From Lactarius indigo (lineage: Eukaryota > Basidiomycota > Agaricomycetes > Russulales > Russulaceae): DNA of 64,000 bases. The stretch lies in assembly GCA_025766275.1 (NCBI GenBank), contig JAFKAC010000071.1, positions 242,632 through 306,631 of the forward strand. Direction: 5' to 3'. A program made the translations under genes and the position numbers. The notes beneath the pieces were generated by a model. That model had not been told where the DNA came from and did no database searches. It saw only the letters and a list, made by a program, of their open reading frames with translations. Below, one piece after another: positions 45,801 to 53,887 of this stretch. Each line of letters starts with the position of its first letter. Position 1 is the stretch's first letter.

Positions 45801-47079
45801 CGATAAGCCGTCTCCCCTTCCTCAGGTTACGAAACGGCTAACACAGCTAAAAGAAGCAAGGGAGGACGCCCAACGGCTTGTAAAAAAGGCACAGGAAGCA
45901 TGGGTCCGCAACAAAGATACGCCCAAGTTCAAGATAGGAGACCTCGTGTGGCTGGAGGGCAGACACCTTCGCACCAATCAGCCAACGGCGAAACTGGCGG
46001 CGCGACGCCACGGACCTTTTCGGGTGACACAGGTGATGTCCCCTTACAATTATCGACTGGAACTTCCCACGCAGTGGAGCATTCATCCAGTGTTCCATAT
46101 CGATCTTCTCACACCGTACAAACAAACCCCTCTTCATGGAGAGAATTTCACACGACCGCCGCCCGAACTAATCGACGGAGAAGAGGAATACGAAGTCGAG
46201 GCCATTCTGGACTCCCGGCACTTCGGCAGAGGAAAGCGACTCCAATACCTCGTCAAATGGAAGGGGTATCCAGACTCAGAGAATCAGTGGGTCAACGAAA
46301 ATGACGTCTTCGCGCCAGAAGCACTCCGTCTCTATCAGGAAACGCGAGCTCACGGAGTAAGGGTTAAAAAGGGGCCCACCGATGCTCAGGAAAGTCGTCC
46401 CCTCTTCCTTCGCTCTATCACCTCCACTCTCATGCCCACGTCCCCTCTCCGCCATGTCACCCAAGCGATCCTCCTCAACTCCCTTGCAGAAGACGCTCGG
46501 GCCCTCCTCGCCGAGGACGACGAGACTGAGGTTCCCAACACCCAAATCACCCCGTACACACCTATCGGCCAGCCAGAGGGCCGCATCACCGCACAAGAAT
46601 GGGCGAACGTCCTCGCCCGATTCCCGGACCCCACGCAACAGCCCGACGACGAATCCGCCGTCGTCCACATATTCCGCGACGAACGAGGGGAGCGCGAACC
46701 CATCGCCGCCATCCCCCCGAGCGACGACCTCGTCGGCGTTCGTGGAATTTTCCCAAGCAACGACGAGCGTTCAAGCTCTCCTGGAGTACGAGTTGGACGG
46801 CTGGAGGAGGGTAGCAGCGGAGTGGCAGAAGGAACAGTTAGACTCAGCCACGGCCCGACTGAGAGAGATGCGCGAGCGGCGGCAGCGATGGAGGCTGCTG
46901 AGGCTGGCCATGACAACGACGATTACTACCCGGCACGCCACGCCTTCCTTCGAACGAAAGGCGACCCTACTAATCCCCTCGTCACACCCTGGCTCGTCAA
47001 CTCTGACGGGACCGCCATGTATCGAGGACGTGTGCGTGTACCAGGCGCCGCCGACCACCAGTCCCTTCACCGCCGCTGA
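42835..47079 (+). CDS. Gypsy-C pol with chromodomain, long open frame (1,414 codons)
   Basis: The frame overlaps the end of gag by 31 nt in the -1 phase and has no start codon of obvious use, so it is probably made by frameshifting. Domains: protease LVDSGATDN near nt 42990; RT with TKLDIRWGYNN and YMDDI near 44048; RNase H with YSDHLN; integrase HHCC (HGHPG...CAECQ) and triad (MDFITK, ISDRDPRF, GQSERTNQ); then a chromodomain (YEVEAILD...YLVKWKGYPDSENQW, about 46188-46330). No stop interrupts it. After the chromodomain the frame continues for about 250 codons of acidic, low-complexity sequence that leads into the third-ORF region. The first 20 or so codons before the real slip site are not expected to be translated. 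Confidence 0.95.
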   Translation: MGKRGFSKCLNPSVWVRALRCNSVIVTTRYRSLRIPVTVRTNYQTTETNALVDSGATDNFIKPRMATRAGIPIWPLEVPRKIWNIDNTENKAGLITHYVNLEVKTRGQVRKMTFLVTDLGSENMVLGYPWLSAFEPTISWATATVHPDMHPVVLATTEELLNAPAIRALITAEKEAIVQELEEDETTLRATTSTELAISAKQQQTAAVLPPVYAEFSTLFNEQASHRFPPSRPWDHAIDFKPSAPAAIDCKIYLMTQKEENELKDFLDEKLKQGYLCPSISPYASSFFFIKKKDGKLRPVQDYRVINSHTIRNQYPLPLIQDLILDLSNAHIYTKLDIRWGYNNIRIRDGDQEKAAFKTKFGLFEPTVMFFGLTNSPATFQAMMNHIYRDTIAKHERLGTTICVYMDDIGIATHFDHDLAAHIAAVHDVLTVAREHDLYFKLEKCLFHQPRMDYLGVILERGVTRMDPVKVQGIKDWPTPTKVKDVRSFLGFCNFYRLFIHGFANHAKPLTKLTRKDEEWRWTDEEDKAFNTLKRLVTEEPVLAHPVLQDPFELEVDASGYAVGAVLLQRKSDGKRHPIGYYSATLSETERNYDIYDLELLAIVKALRNWRPLLAGAPHKIKIYSDHLNLQYWKSPQKISRRVAREVLELSEYDFEIHHIKGKNNGRADALSRRPDYDQGASDNSEVVVLPPEVFVRTLNTARTFVANPNLLQPRHQQDYEVIKMWIDPHNLKKIEGEWYKDGRFVITGPASIYRVLIHDHHDLPIHGHPGIARMQRILERHYWWPRLRKDVYEYVQGCAECQRNKVNTRPIRAALHPITPELDATPFQTVAMDFITKLPTSKGCDSILTVTDHDCSKASIFIPCREEITAEETAALYVAHVFKRFGLPRKCISDRDPRFASKFTREVCRILGIQQNISTAYHPRTDGQSERTNQWLEQYLRFWVNEWQDNWVAYLPIAEFVHNNWPHEHTKQSPFQLLMGYNPRADWTDKPSPLPQVTKRLTQLKEAREDAQRLVKKAQEAWVRNKDTPKFKIGDLVWLEGRHLRTNQPTAKLAARRHGPFRVTQVMSPYNYRLELPTQWSIHPVFHIDLLTPYKQTPLHGENFTRPPPELIDGEEEYEVEAILDSRHFGRGKRLQYLVKWKGYPDSENQWVNENDVFAPEALRLYQETRAHGVRVKKGPTDAQESRPLFLRSITSTLMPTSPLRHVTQAILLNSLAEDARALLAEDDETEVPNTQITPYTPIGQPEGRITAQEWANVLARFPDPTQQPDDESAVVHIFRDERGEREPIAAIPPSDDLVGVRGIFPSNDERSSSPGVRVGRLEEGSSGVAEGTVRLSHGPTERDARAAAAMEAAEAGHDNDDYYPARHAFLRTKGDPTNPLVTPWLVNSDGTAMYRGRVRVPGAADHQSLHRR
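42847..42885 (+). promoter_or_regulatory. Predicted -1 frameshift signal, gypsy-C gag/pol
   Basis: The heptamer GGGTTTT (42847-42853) is in the correct G GGT TTT phase of gag. A 7-nt spacer follows, then a stem CCTAAACCC / GGGTGAGG around an 8-nt loop (42861-42885). The gag TAA lies inside the stem. Pol is open in the -1 frame directly through the slip site. Confidence 0.8.
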
Positions 47080-47582
47080 CGACCCCGCGCATGTTATTGC
47101 GCCTGAGGGGTTCCGGGCAAATCGACGACCCCATTACATTCCATACCCCATCACCGGGCCCGACGGAGTAGAGAGGGACGCATCTCACGTCCAGATTATC
47201 GGAGGGGCGGACCCCTTGATACTAGGGGTCATACCGGGCTCACCTCACCTATACGGTAAGCCCCTCTACGCCGCTCCTCATGTCAGCGCCGCTCTGCGCC
47301 CCACGTATCCCCATGAAGACCTCGTCATCTTCGCCGCGGACAAAATCACCGACCGCGCCCTCAACCGCATCAATGACGAGACGCTCACCGCGGAGGTCAC
47401 GCGCTACCGCGCGGCCAGCTTCGAGCTGGAGCGACTCCGAGCACAGGGTAGCGCAGCTGCGGGACATGATCGCGTGCGCGCAGAGCGACAGGCAAGACTC
47501 CATCTATCGACTGGAGCGCGCTACTGCACTCGAGCGCATCGCAGACGAGCAACGCGATTGGCCGGCGAGGGACTTTCGGTGA
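47060..47582 (+). pseudogene. Gypsy-C third-ORF region, frameshifted, without zinc fingers
   Basis: In one frame (about 47060-47440) the sequence aligns with the third ORFs of gypsy-B and family E: DDPAH..., ILGVIPGSPHLYG, and LNRINDETLTAEVTRYRA. It then passes to another frame with the coiled-coil part (AQLRDMIACAQS...ERIADEQRDW), ending at TGA 47580-47582. The Cys/His array of the other two copies is absent; the purine tract and LTR follow at once. Confidence 0.7.
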
Positions 47583-47613
47583 GTCTGGGGTCTCACGCTA
47601 AAAAGGAGGGTGA

Positions 47614-48136
47614 TGTTACGTTTTGACTCGTACGGACTACGCGGATTGGCACCCTTACTGTACCGGTTGTCACTACGGCGGTAAGGTATATTAGTGACGG
47701 ACTTAACCACGGTGATACGGTAGTACGATAGGTGATACGGTACGATAGCTGACTGATGACAGACGCCACTAATACTGATAGTAGTGGTACTTGGTTTGAG
47801 ATACTTACGCGACACGTTGGACGCTACCTACTGTGACTCATAGCAGCGCTTGAAAGCCTGCTTGACTTGTATTTAAGCTGTCTTGTGAAGACCAAGATAC
47901 GCCATCTTGGTCTTCTTGAATCGTCACTTGTTTCCTCTCTTTCTGTTAGAAGTCTTTCCTCTCAAAGTTGTCCGACTCCGTTCGTGACCCAGACCTTATG
48001 ACTTGCCGGTGTACCTCCGTGTATTCACTAAGGCAAGGGCTTGGACCTTCGCGTCTTCAAGTTGACAAGTCAATACATCGCTAAGTCGTTACCGCCATCT
48101 GAGCTCAAGTCGAGCTAACGTCGTGACGACGTTACA
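47614..48136 (+). repeat. Gypsy-C 3' LTR
   Basis: 523 bp; I found no difference from the 5' LTR. Preceded by the purine tract at 47600-47613. Confidence 0.95.
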
Positions 48137-48141
48137 CCATC

Positions 48142-49402
48142 GATCCCACCATGCCCAGCGTCATAGAAACAGAAGGAGGAGGAATAGCCCTTCGTGTTCC
48201 CCCTCCTGAACACACAGCTCCCCCTACTCCTGAGATACACCAACCTACCACCTCCCCCCCTGATCCTAGAGTGACCATGGCTCGCCTCAGCGAAATAGCC
48301 AACGACCCAATCATGGACGCACTCCCCATTAACTATGAAAGGATGCACATCACTGCTGAAGAAGATGACGACCCTGGCTACCCCTTCTTCTTGAATGACC
48401 CTTGGAGCAGCCGCTATGTCCACTTCCTCATCCCTGACGACGCTGACCCAACCTTGTATGTCTGAAAGGATGCTAAATGGATCAAGATCAGTGAGAACAA
48501 AGAAGACTGTCATCGGCACCATGGGCAAGAACCTCCCTCACTATGGCCTCCCCCTCTTCCTCCTTCCCAGAGATGACGACCCCCACAATCCAGCTCCCCC
48601 CATCACTCCAGCTCAGATGCAGAACTTCGATGAAGCTTCCCCCACAGCCAGACAAGTTGACGAAGTCCTAGAAGACCTGGGAGATGACCACCTCACAGCA
48701 GAAATCTCCAGGACTCGCCGATTCTTGCGAAACCAGAAGGCCCTCCGAAAGGAGATTGAAGGCCTGTACAAGACGATGGAGCCCCTCAAAAGGCACCTCC
48801 TCAACATGGACATGCAATTAACCAGTACCCGAAGGAGGTTGCAAGAGCACAAGGCCTATGTCCGGATTGCAGACCGGTGGCTCACACTACACCCTCCTCC
48901 TCCTGAAGAAGAGACTCACCCCTTCGGAGTTCACCCCATTCCTGCCCCTGCTCCACCTCGCTACCACTCCATGCCAAGACTCCACGACGAACCAGAAGGA
49001 CCTAGCCCCTCTGCAGAAAGGAAGAAGAGATGCAAGCGCAGGGCCAACAAGAAGGAGACTGGCACCATTCGACTTTGTTACAGGTGTCAGTCTGAAGACC
49101 ACCTCTCCTTCGCCTGCCCTCAAAAACAGAAGTTTTGCTGGAGGTGTTCGAGCACTGACCACTTCCCCTATCAGTGCCTCTGGCCAGCCCCAGAAGAACG
49201 CACTCAGTGGTGTGGCAAGTGTTTTACCAGCAACAGCCACGAAGAAATCAAGTGCCCCAAGTATGAAAATTGTCGCAAGTGTGGGGCCCATGGTCCCTTC
49301 AATTTCCTTCGCCAACATCGCTGCCCCCTCCCTCGCGAAAGCACCCCCTCCAACGATGTAGACAACGATGTCTATGACCTGATGGACTTCGAAGCACTCT
49401 AG
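48142..49402 (+). pseudogene. Gypsy-B third ORF, main part: coiled coil plus zinc-finger array
   Basis: It continues in phase from 40245. It reads DDPGYPFFLNDP, then TGA at 48463-48465, and after a frameshift near 48500 VIGTMGKNLPHYG, HLTAEISRTRRFL, and a heptad-rich coiled coil. Next come zinc modules CYRCQSEDHLSFAC, CWRCSSTDHFPYQC, CGKC-x5-H-x4-C and CRKC...H-x-C (about 49075-49345), and an acidic tail with VYDLMD. It ends at TAG 49400-49402, 26 nt before the 3' LTR. Its position is that of env, but there is no signal peptide or membrane segment, so it is not an envelope gene. A role in nucleic-acid binding is inferred from the fingers only. Confidence 0.85.
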
Positions 49403-49428
49403 GGAGAGTTGACTTAGAGAGGGGCTCA

Positions 49429-50009
49429 TGTTATGATCCAACGCTTCGGACCTCAGTCACAGTATGTCTCCACCCTGCCTTTCCCCTTCTGTACTATACC
49501 TTGTTACCAAAGGAGCTACTATTACTAGTGGTGTTGTTTCTTTTGATCCGAACTCCTGCTTGCTCTGTTTAGTCTCTTTGATATTGTGTGGACTTGTGTT
49601 CATGTTGTTTGGAACCCTGTCCTATATAAACCTGTACCATAGACCATAGGAAGCCAGACTTGGCTTCGTTTGCAATCTAGCAACCTTGCCTCCTGTACTT
49701 TGGTGTGACTTCGCCTTATTCCCCTCTTCTTGTGCATCCCCTACCTCAGTCCCTAACCAGGACACTTCGAAGTCTTTGCAGTTGAACTATATCAACGCGT
49801 CACACCTGTTATACTCTGTGCACTAGCAAGATCAAGTGTAGAGAAGTGTCAGACACTTCGGACGAGGAGTCCTACATTACAGAGTAGTGCTGCACCCTGT
49901 GCCACACTTTCACCACTTGTATTTCATAGCAATAAGACAATAGAAGTCTTCGCTTGATACTTGTGTGATTAGACACCTTTAGAACCCACGCCCCTGCTAG
50001 GGTGTAACA
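49429..50009 (+). repeat. Gypsy-B 3' LTR
   Basis: 581 bp, TGTTATGATC...GGTGTAACA, preceded by a short purine tract (AGAGAGGGG). About twelve differences from the 5' LTR, mostly transitions. Confidence 0.95.
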
Positions 50010-50014
50010 CAGCT

Positions 50015-50540
50015 GTCCCTAATAATACCCCATCTGGTGACTTGACCATCCCAGGCCCCACTCCTAAACCAGCCCTCATCCTCACTGGGGCCTTCCTCTT
50101 GCTGGGTGACCAGGCAGAGGTTATGCTTCCTCCCTTGCCTTCCCCTGACCTGCTGGTCTTGGTCATTTGACAGGCATCCTCACCTACCCCCACCCCTGAC
50201 ACCTTTCTCAAACATGAAGTCTGTGCTGCTCATTGCCTTTGGATGGATGAATGTGGCCAGGCACCACCTAAGTCTATTGAGCATCCTCCAACAGGACTAT
50301 AGTGCACACACCATTGGCAACCCTGTTGTGTGGGACTTGGTGTGCTGGATGCACCATGTCCCCAGGGTCACTGTAACTGAATTCCTCATCCAGCACCCTG
50401 TGTCTGATGGTCTCCTAGCTGCCGTGGAACATGCCTTTGCAACATGTCTCACACAACTCTGGGAGAACCTTGAACTTCACTCTATTCATGCTGCCTCAGC
50501 ATGTGATGCTATTTCTGTGTGGTGGGCCAATGGTGGTCAT
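50015..50540 (+). pseudogene. Unknown old ORF, segment 2 (between gypsy-B and gypsy-D)
   Basis: The first part continues the frame of 33973-34194 to TGA 50168-50170. A second frame, open from about 50106, carries MKSVLLIAFGWMNV and HTIGNPVVWDLVCWMHH. It runs into the gypsy-D insertion at GTCAT and stays open across it. No family recognised. Either an intron or a frameshift separates the two frames. Confidence 0.45.
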
Positions 50541-51312
50541 TGTCACGGACGCTCTATTTTTGCCTTATTTTTCCATATTTTTATGGATTTATTTGATAAA
50601 GATACGAGACTCCAACGTTGTGTTCAACATCCAAGTCCTTATCATTAGATATGATAAGATGGTTAGTCACGTGATGCCAACATGTGCACCCTAAAGCACG
50701 TGACCCTGGGATAGTAACTTCCTTATTGGATGTTACCCCTTTAGGTCACTTTCCTCATTAGTAAAGTAGTTTCTCATTGGACGATAAGCAGGGAAGGTTC
50801 TAGATAGTTCTAGACTACGTTGTCATAGGGTTGTGACTCATAGATAAGGACACGTCATTGTTCTGTCAGCGTTAATGACTGTGCATCAGTCAGCACCAAA
50901 GATAACGCTATTATTAGACACGACGCGTCAGCGCCTGACTCATTACTATTACATCTACCTTTAGTAATAAGGTTTTGTAGTAATTCGAACTCAGCCGCAG
51001 CATAGTATATAAACCCTCATGTAGCGTCCTGAGTGGAACCAACTTGTCCTCTTGGTTCTCCACTCAGGTGCGCTTTCCTTTGTATTTCCCTTACTTCTCC
51101 AATGTTAACTTGTCCTCTTGGTTCTCCACTCAGCGTGCCACAGCGTGATCACCTGACCTTTGGACTTGTATAAAGTCCTCACGTGTGTCTATTCTCCGCT
51201 GTGCCTGTACGTTCGGCGCGTGACTTGTCTCCGCGCTAGGCTTGAGTGTGTACCGCGTCAGTTCACTTACACTTTGCTTGGTCTAGTTGTCGCGATAAGT
51301 CATACTGCTACA
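50541..51312 (+). repeat. Gypsy-D 5' LTR with predicted 5'-UTR intron
   Basis: TGTCACGGAC...ATACTGCTACA. TATATAAA at 51006 lies 35 nt before AACTTGTCCT (51041). A perfect 27-bp direct repeat (51041-51067, 51107-51133) brackets a predicted 66-bp intron 51068-51133 (GTGCGC...CTCAG, TTAAC branch-like site). Confidence 0.9.
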
Positions 51313-51314
51313 TT

Positions 51315-51324
51315 AGGACAAGTT
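51315..51324 (+). promoter_or_regulatory. Gypsy-D self-priming primer site
   Basis: AGGACAAGTT, 2 nt after the LTR, is the exact complement of AACTTGTCCT at the predicted transcript 5' end (51041-51050), repeated at 51107-51116. Confidence 0.75.
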
Positions 51325-51852
51325 CCTTTTCACACGCCTCTTCACTCTTGTTTACCGGCGTTTTCCATTTTCCTTTCTAGGTGGTTGACGACCACAAGTC
51401 CCTTGTGTCACACACCTCACTCTTTGCCTGTGGACCTTCGTACGCAGAATCTGCGCTATCTTGGTACAACTCTATTGTCCGTAAAATCGGCATAGATTGT
51501 GCTTGCCTATAGGCGTTCTATCTGGTCATCAGTAGAACGTTTGGGTACTGCTTGCAGAACTGGTCACCACGCCAGATAAGCTGCAAGTGGAGGAGAAGCC
51601 TGCCAGGCCTAGCCTGCGACAGCTGTACGCGAAGTAAACAGAAAAGTTTGAGAGCGCTTCGGCGTGAGAGGCAGCCAATAGGTCGAGGAGACTGCGGCAG
51701 ACAGCCTTGTGTTCTTGCACAAACCCATTATCCCATTCCTGAGTGTTCCGTTATCGCCGCAGCCTCGCGCAGTGTGAAACACCACTGTGTATTGGTCTTG
51801 CTTGATCGGACTCTCCAATCACCTTCGACTTAGCGTTTCGCGGTCGTCGTAA

Positions 51853-52524
51853 CACGTCGTCACATTACACCACCTTTCCATTTTCAAACTGCCTCGCATA
51901 TTTGCGAACGTCCGTCAGCGTCTTCGACGTATCTTTCGGAGGAGACAGGAAACAGTACTCCCTGTCCCAGCGCCCCCATCACCCCCACATTCATATTTCA
52001 CTCCAAATTTAGCCTCTGCTTCGGCATCGCTACACGTTCAGGGAGCAGGTCAATCGTCCACTGACCCAATCCCTTCACCCCGCTTCGCATCTCCAACTCC
52101 GACAGCAGCTTCGGAGCACTCCTACCACTCGGCGCACTCTTCCTCCAACGAGACACTCGTTGACGACCCTTACGCACCTCCTGTAGTTCATCAGCAAGAA
52201 GTCTTCGCTGGTGAAGAAATCCACTACAGGTTCTCTTTAGAAGGCGAGCCCCAGAACGACGCGGAAGCATACGTCCGCGCCATCTATTACGATAGAGAAT
52301 TTCGCTTCGCCCTTCTCGAATTACACGGAGCATTCGGCCTCGTTGCAGGCACTCCTTTCACCGTCCCTCAGCTGATCGCCTTCGCGGCAGCCCTAATCCC
52401 CGAACTTTCTCCTCCCCCATCTGTCCACTCCCACAATAGCTCCCAAAGGGAAACAGAGAGCAGCTCAAGCTCAAGCTCAGTATCCCACAGGAGTAACGTC
52501 CAAGTACAGAACGATCCTCTCTAA
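51853..52524 (+). other. Gypsy-D ORF0: open frame without ATG upstream of gag
   Basis: 224 codons are open from after TAA 51850-51852 to TAA 52522-52524, with no methionine at all. The C-terminal half looks coding (HYRFSLEGEPQNDAEAYVRA, FRFALLELHGAFG), and the frame overlaps gag by 89 nt in another phase. It may be a gag N-terminal part reached by frameshift or splicing, or a gag extension split by an indel. No family recognised. Confidence 0.5.
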
Positions 52525-53887
52525 AGAAGAAAAAGAGTGGATCAAGAACTTCGACGACTGGGACGACTTCAACGAAGACGAACAGCTTCGCCTTATTGAA
52601 GACAGACGGGAGTCGATTAAAAAGTACGAGGAAAGAAAGAGACAAGACGAGTTAGATAAGATGTCCGCCGCAGCCGCCGCTCCCCCTACACCAACAGCCC
52701 CTGCTCCACCCCCAACTCTCAACGACTGCTTGCGCCTCATAAGCGATTTAGGCCAAGTAGTCGGTATACTTACGCAAAAAGTCACGGACTTGACCACACA
52801 GGTTTCAGCAACCGCGGCCAAGCCCAGCCCCAAGCACAAGGAAGTAGTGGCCCGTCCCAAAGCCTGGGATGGGAAAGGCAACTCTACAGATGCCCGTCAC
52901 TTCCTTGCAGCCTTCCATAATTGGGCAGGCTCACAGCAGGACGCTATGAATACCTGGGACCCGGCCCAGGGCATGTACTTCCGGGCAGAAGACCGCTGGA
53001 TTATGGCGGTTCTTAACCTTATGGAAGGGGAAGCCAAGTCATGGGCTCTCCCTTACCTCGAACAACTTCAGTCAAATAACATTCCGTTCGGTAGCTCTTG
53101 GGACGAATTCGTCAAAGAGTTCAACCGACGGTTCTCGCCCCTCGACACTACAGAGACAGCGAGGGAGCAGCTGAAGAAGACAAAACAGGGCCGCGGATCG
53201 GTTGCAGAGTACCGATCCGTGTTCGAACAATACTCTGGACAAACTGGATGGTCTAAGGCAGACCTCCGCACCCGTTTTTACGATGGTCTCTCGGACCGCG
53301 TAAAAGACGCTCTTGCCTTGACGGACAAGGCCCACGTCGACTTCGACGACCTCAAACAGGTCTCACAGTCGCTAGATCAGCGACTGAGACAGAGGGACTC
53401 GGAGAAGAAGGGCGGTTCGTCTAGCCAGTCAATCCTGCCTGCAGGCAAGCCATCCGATCCAGACGCGATGCAAGTAGACGCATCACGTCAGCAGGGATCC
53501 AGCACGAGCAAGCCCGCATCCGGCGGAAAAACCCGGCAAGACTATCAGAAACACATGCAAGGCAAGTGTTACGGGTGTGGGTCTAAGGACCACTCAAAGA
53601 AGGATGGAAACCACGAACGCGACGTGTGCCACCATTGTCAAAAGGTCGGACATAGGGCACCCGTCTGCATGCTCAAATTCATGGGGAAACCCGCCAAAGC
53701 AAAAGCTGCGGCCAGTAGTGAGGAGACCCCCTCCCAACCTTCTTCCAGTCAGTCGGCGGCTTCCACCGCCCAATCAAGTACTTCTGCACCGCCCAAAGCC
53801 AATACGTCCCAGGCAGACGTGGCAAAGTTATTGGCGGCGCTCACAGCCCAACAAGAGCAAATCAACGCTCTTAAGGCGGCTTTTTAG
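52436..53887 (+). CDS. Gypsy-D gag
   Basis: The first internal ATG is at 52661, but the frame is open upstream. Codon 52436-52438 is ATA, followed by GCT CCC AAA GGG AAA, a likely lost ATG start (G to A) giving 75 extra residues rich in Asp/Glu/Lys. Downstream are a Pro-rich stretch, the retrotransposon gag region (WIMAVLNLMEGEAKSWA, WDEFVKEFNRRFSP, LRTRFYDGLSDRVKDAL) and two zinc knuckles in tandem (CYGCGSKDHSKKD..., CHHCQKVGHRAPVC). It ends at TAG 53885-53887 in a T5 run; pol is open in the -1 frame at that run. Confidence 0.9.
   Translation: MAPKGKQRAAQAQAQYPTGVTSKYRTILSKEEKEWIKNFDDWDDFNEDEQLRLIEDRRESIKKYEERKRQDELDKMSAAAAAPPTPTAPAPPPTLNDCLRLISDLGQVVGILTQKVTDLTTQVSATAAKPSPKHKEVVARPKAWDGKGNSTDARHFLAAFHNWAGSQQDAMNTWDPAQGMYFRAEDRWIMAVLNLMEGEAKSWALPYLEQLQSNNIPFGSSWDEFVKEFNRRFSPLDTTETAREQLKKTKQGRGSVAEYRSVFEQYSGQTGWSKADLRTRFYDGLSDRVKDALALTDKAHVDFDDLKQVSQSLDQRLRQRDSEKKGGSSSQSILPAGKPSDPDAMQVDASRQQGSSTSKPASGGKTRQDYQKHMQGKCYGCGSKDHSKKDGNHERDVCHHCQKVGHRAPVCMLKFMGKPAKAKAAASSEETPSQPSSSQSAASTAQSSTSAPPKANTSQADVAKLLAALTAQQEQINALKAAF
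53881..53887 (+). promoter_or_regulatory. Gypsy-D gag/pol -1 junction at a T run
   Basis: The gag frame reads GCT TTT TAG. A slip of one base back on the five Ts changes TTT TAG into TTT TTA and opens pol. It is not a canonical X XXY YYZ heptamer, so a stop-codon-stimulated slip is a guess. Confidence 0.45.

Larger units (their letters stand above)
40246..48136 (+). mobile_element. Gypsy-C chromovirus nested in gypsy-B
   Basis: The 7,891-bp element has 523-bp LTRs (40246-40768, 47614-48136) that appear identical. It has perfect CCATC duplications (40241-40245, 48137-48141) and a purine tract AAAAAGGAGGGTGA before the 3' LTR. Order: gag, pol with chromodomain, third-ORF region. It is the youngest insertion by LTR identity, yet gag has two frame breaks and a non-ATG start. 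Confidence 0.95.
34195..50009 (+). mobile_element. Gypsy-B chromovirus (contains nested gypsy-C)
   Basis: LTRs at 34195-34774 and 49429-50009 differ at about a dozen sites, mostly transitions. Target duplications CAGCT are perfect (34190-34194, 50010-50014). The order is gag, pol (protease, RT, RNase H, integrase, chromodomain), third ORF. A complete gypsy-C (40246-48136) lies inside the third ORF. Without it the element is about 7.9 kb. Confidence 0.95.

Noticed and set aside
46276..46916. Long antisense ORFs over the third-ORF region of gypsy-C
   Set aside because: Mirror of GC-rich coding sequence on the plus strand; no homology to other copies.
40087..49402. Envelope gene of an endogenous retrovirus
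   Set aside because: The third ORF has no signal peptide, membrane span or glycosylation-type ectodomain; it has zinc modules and a coiled coil instead.
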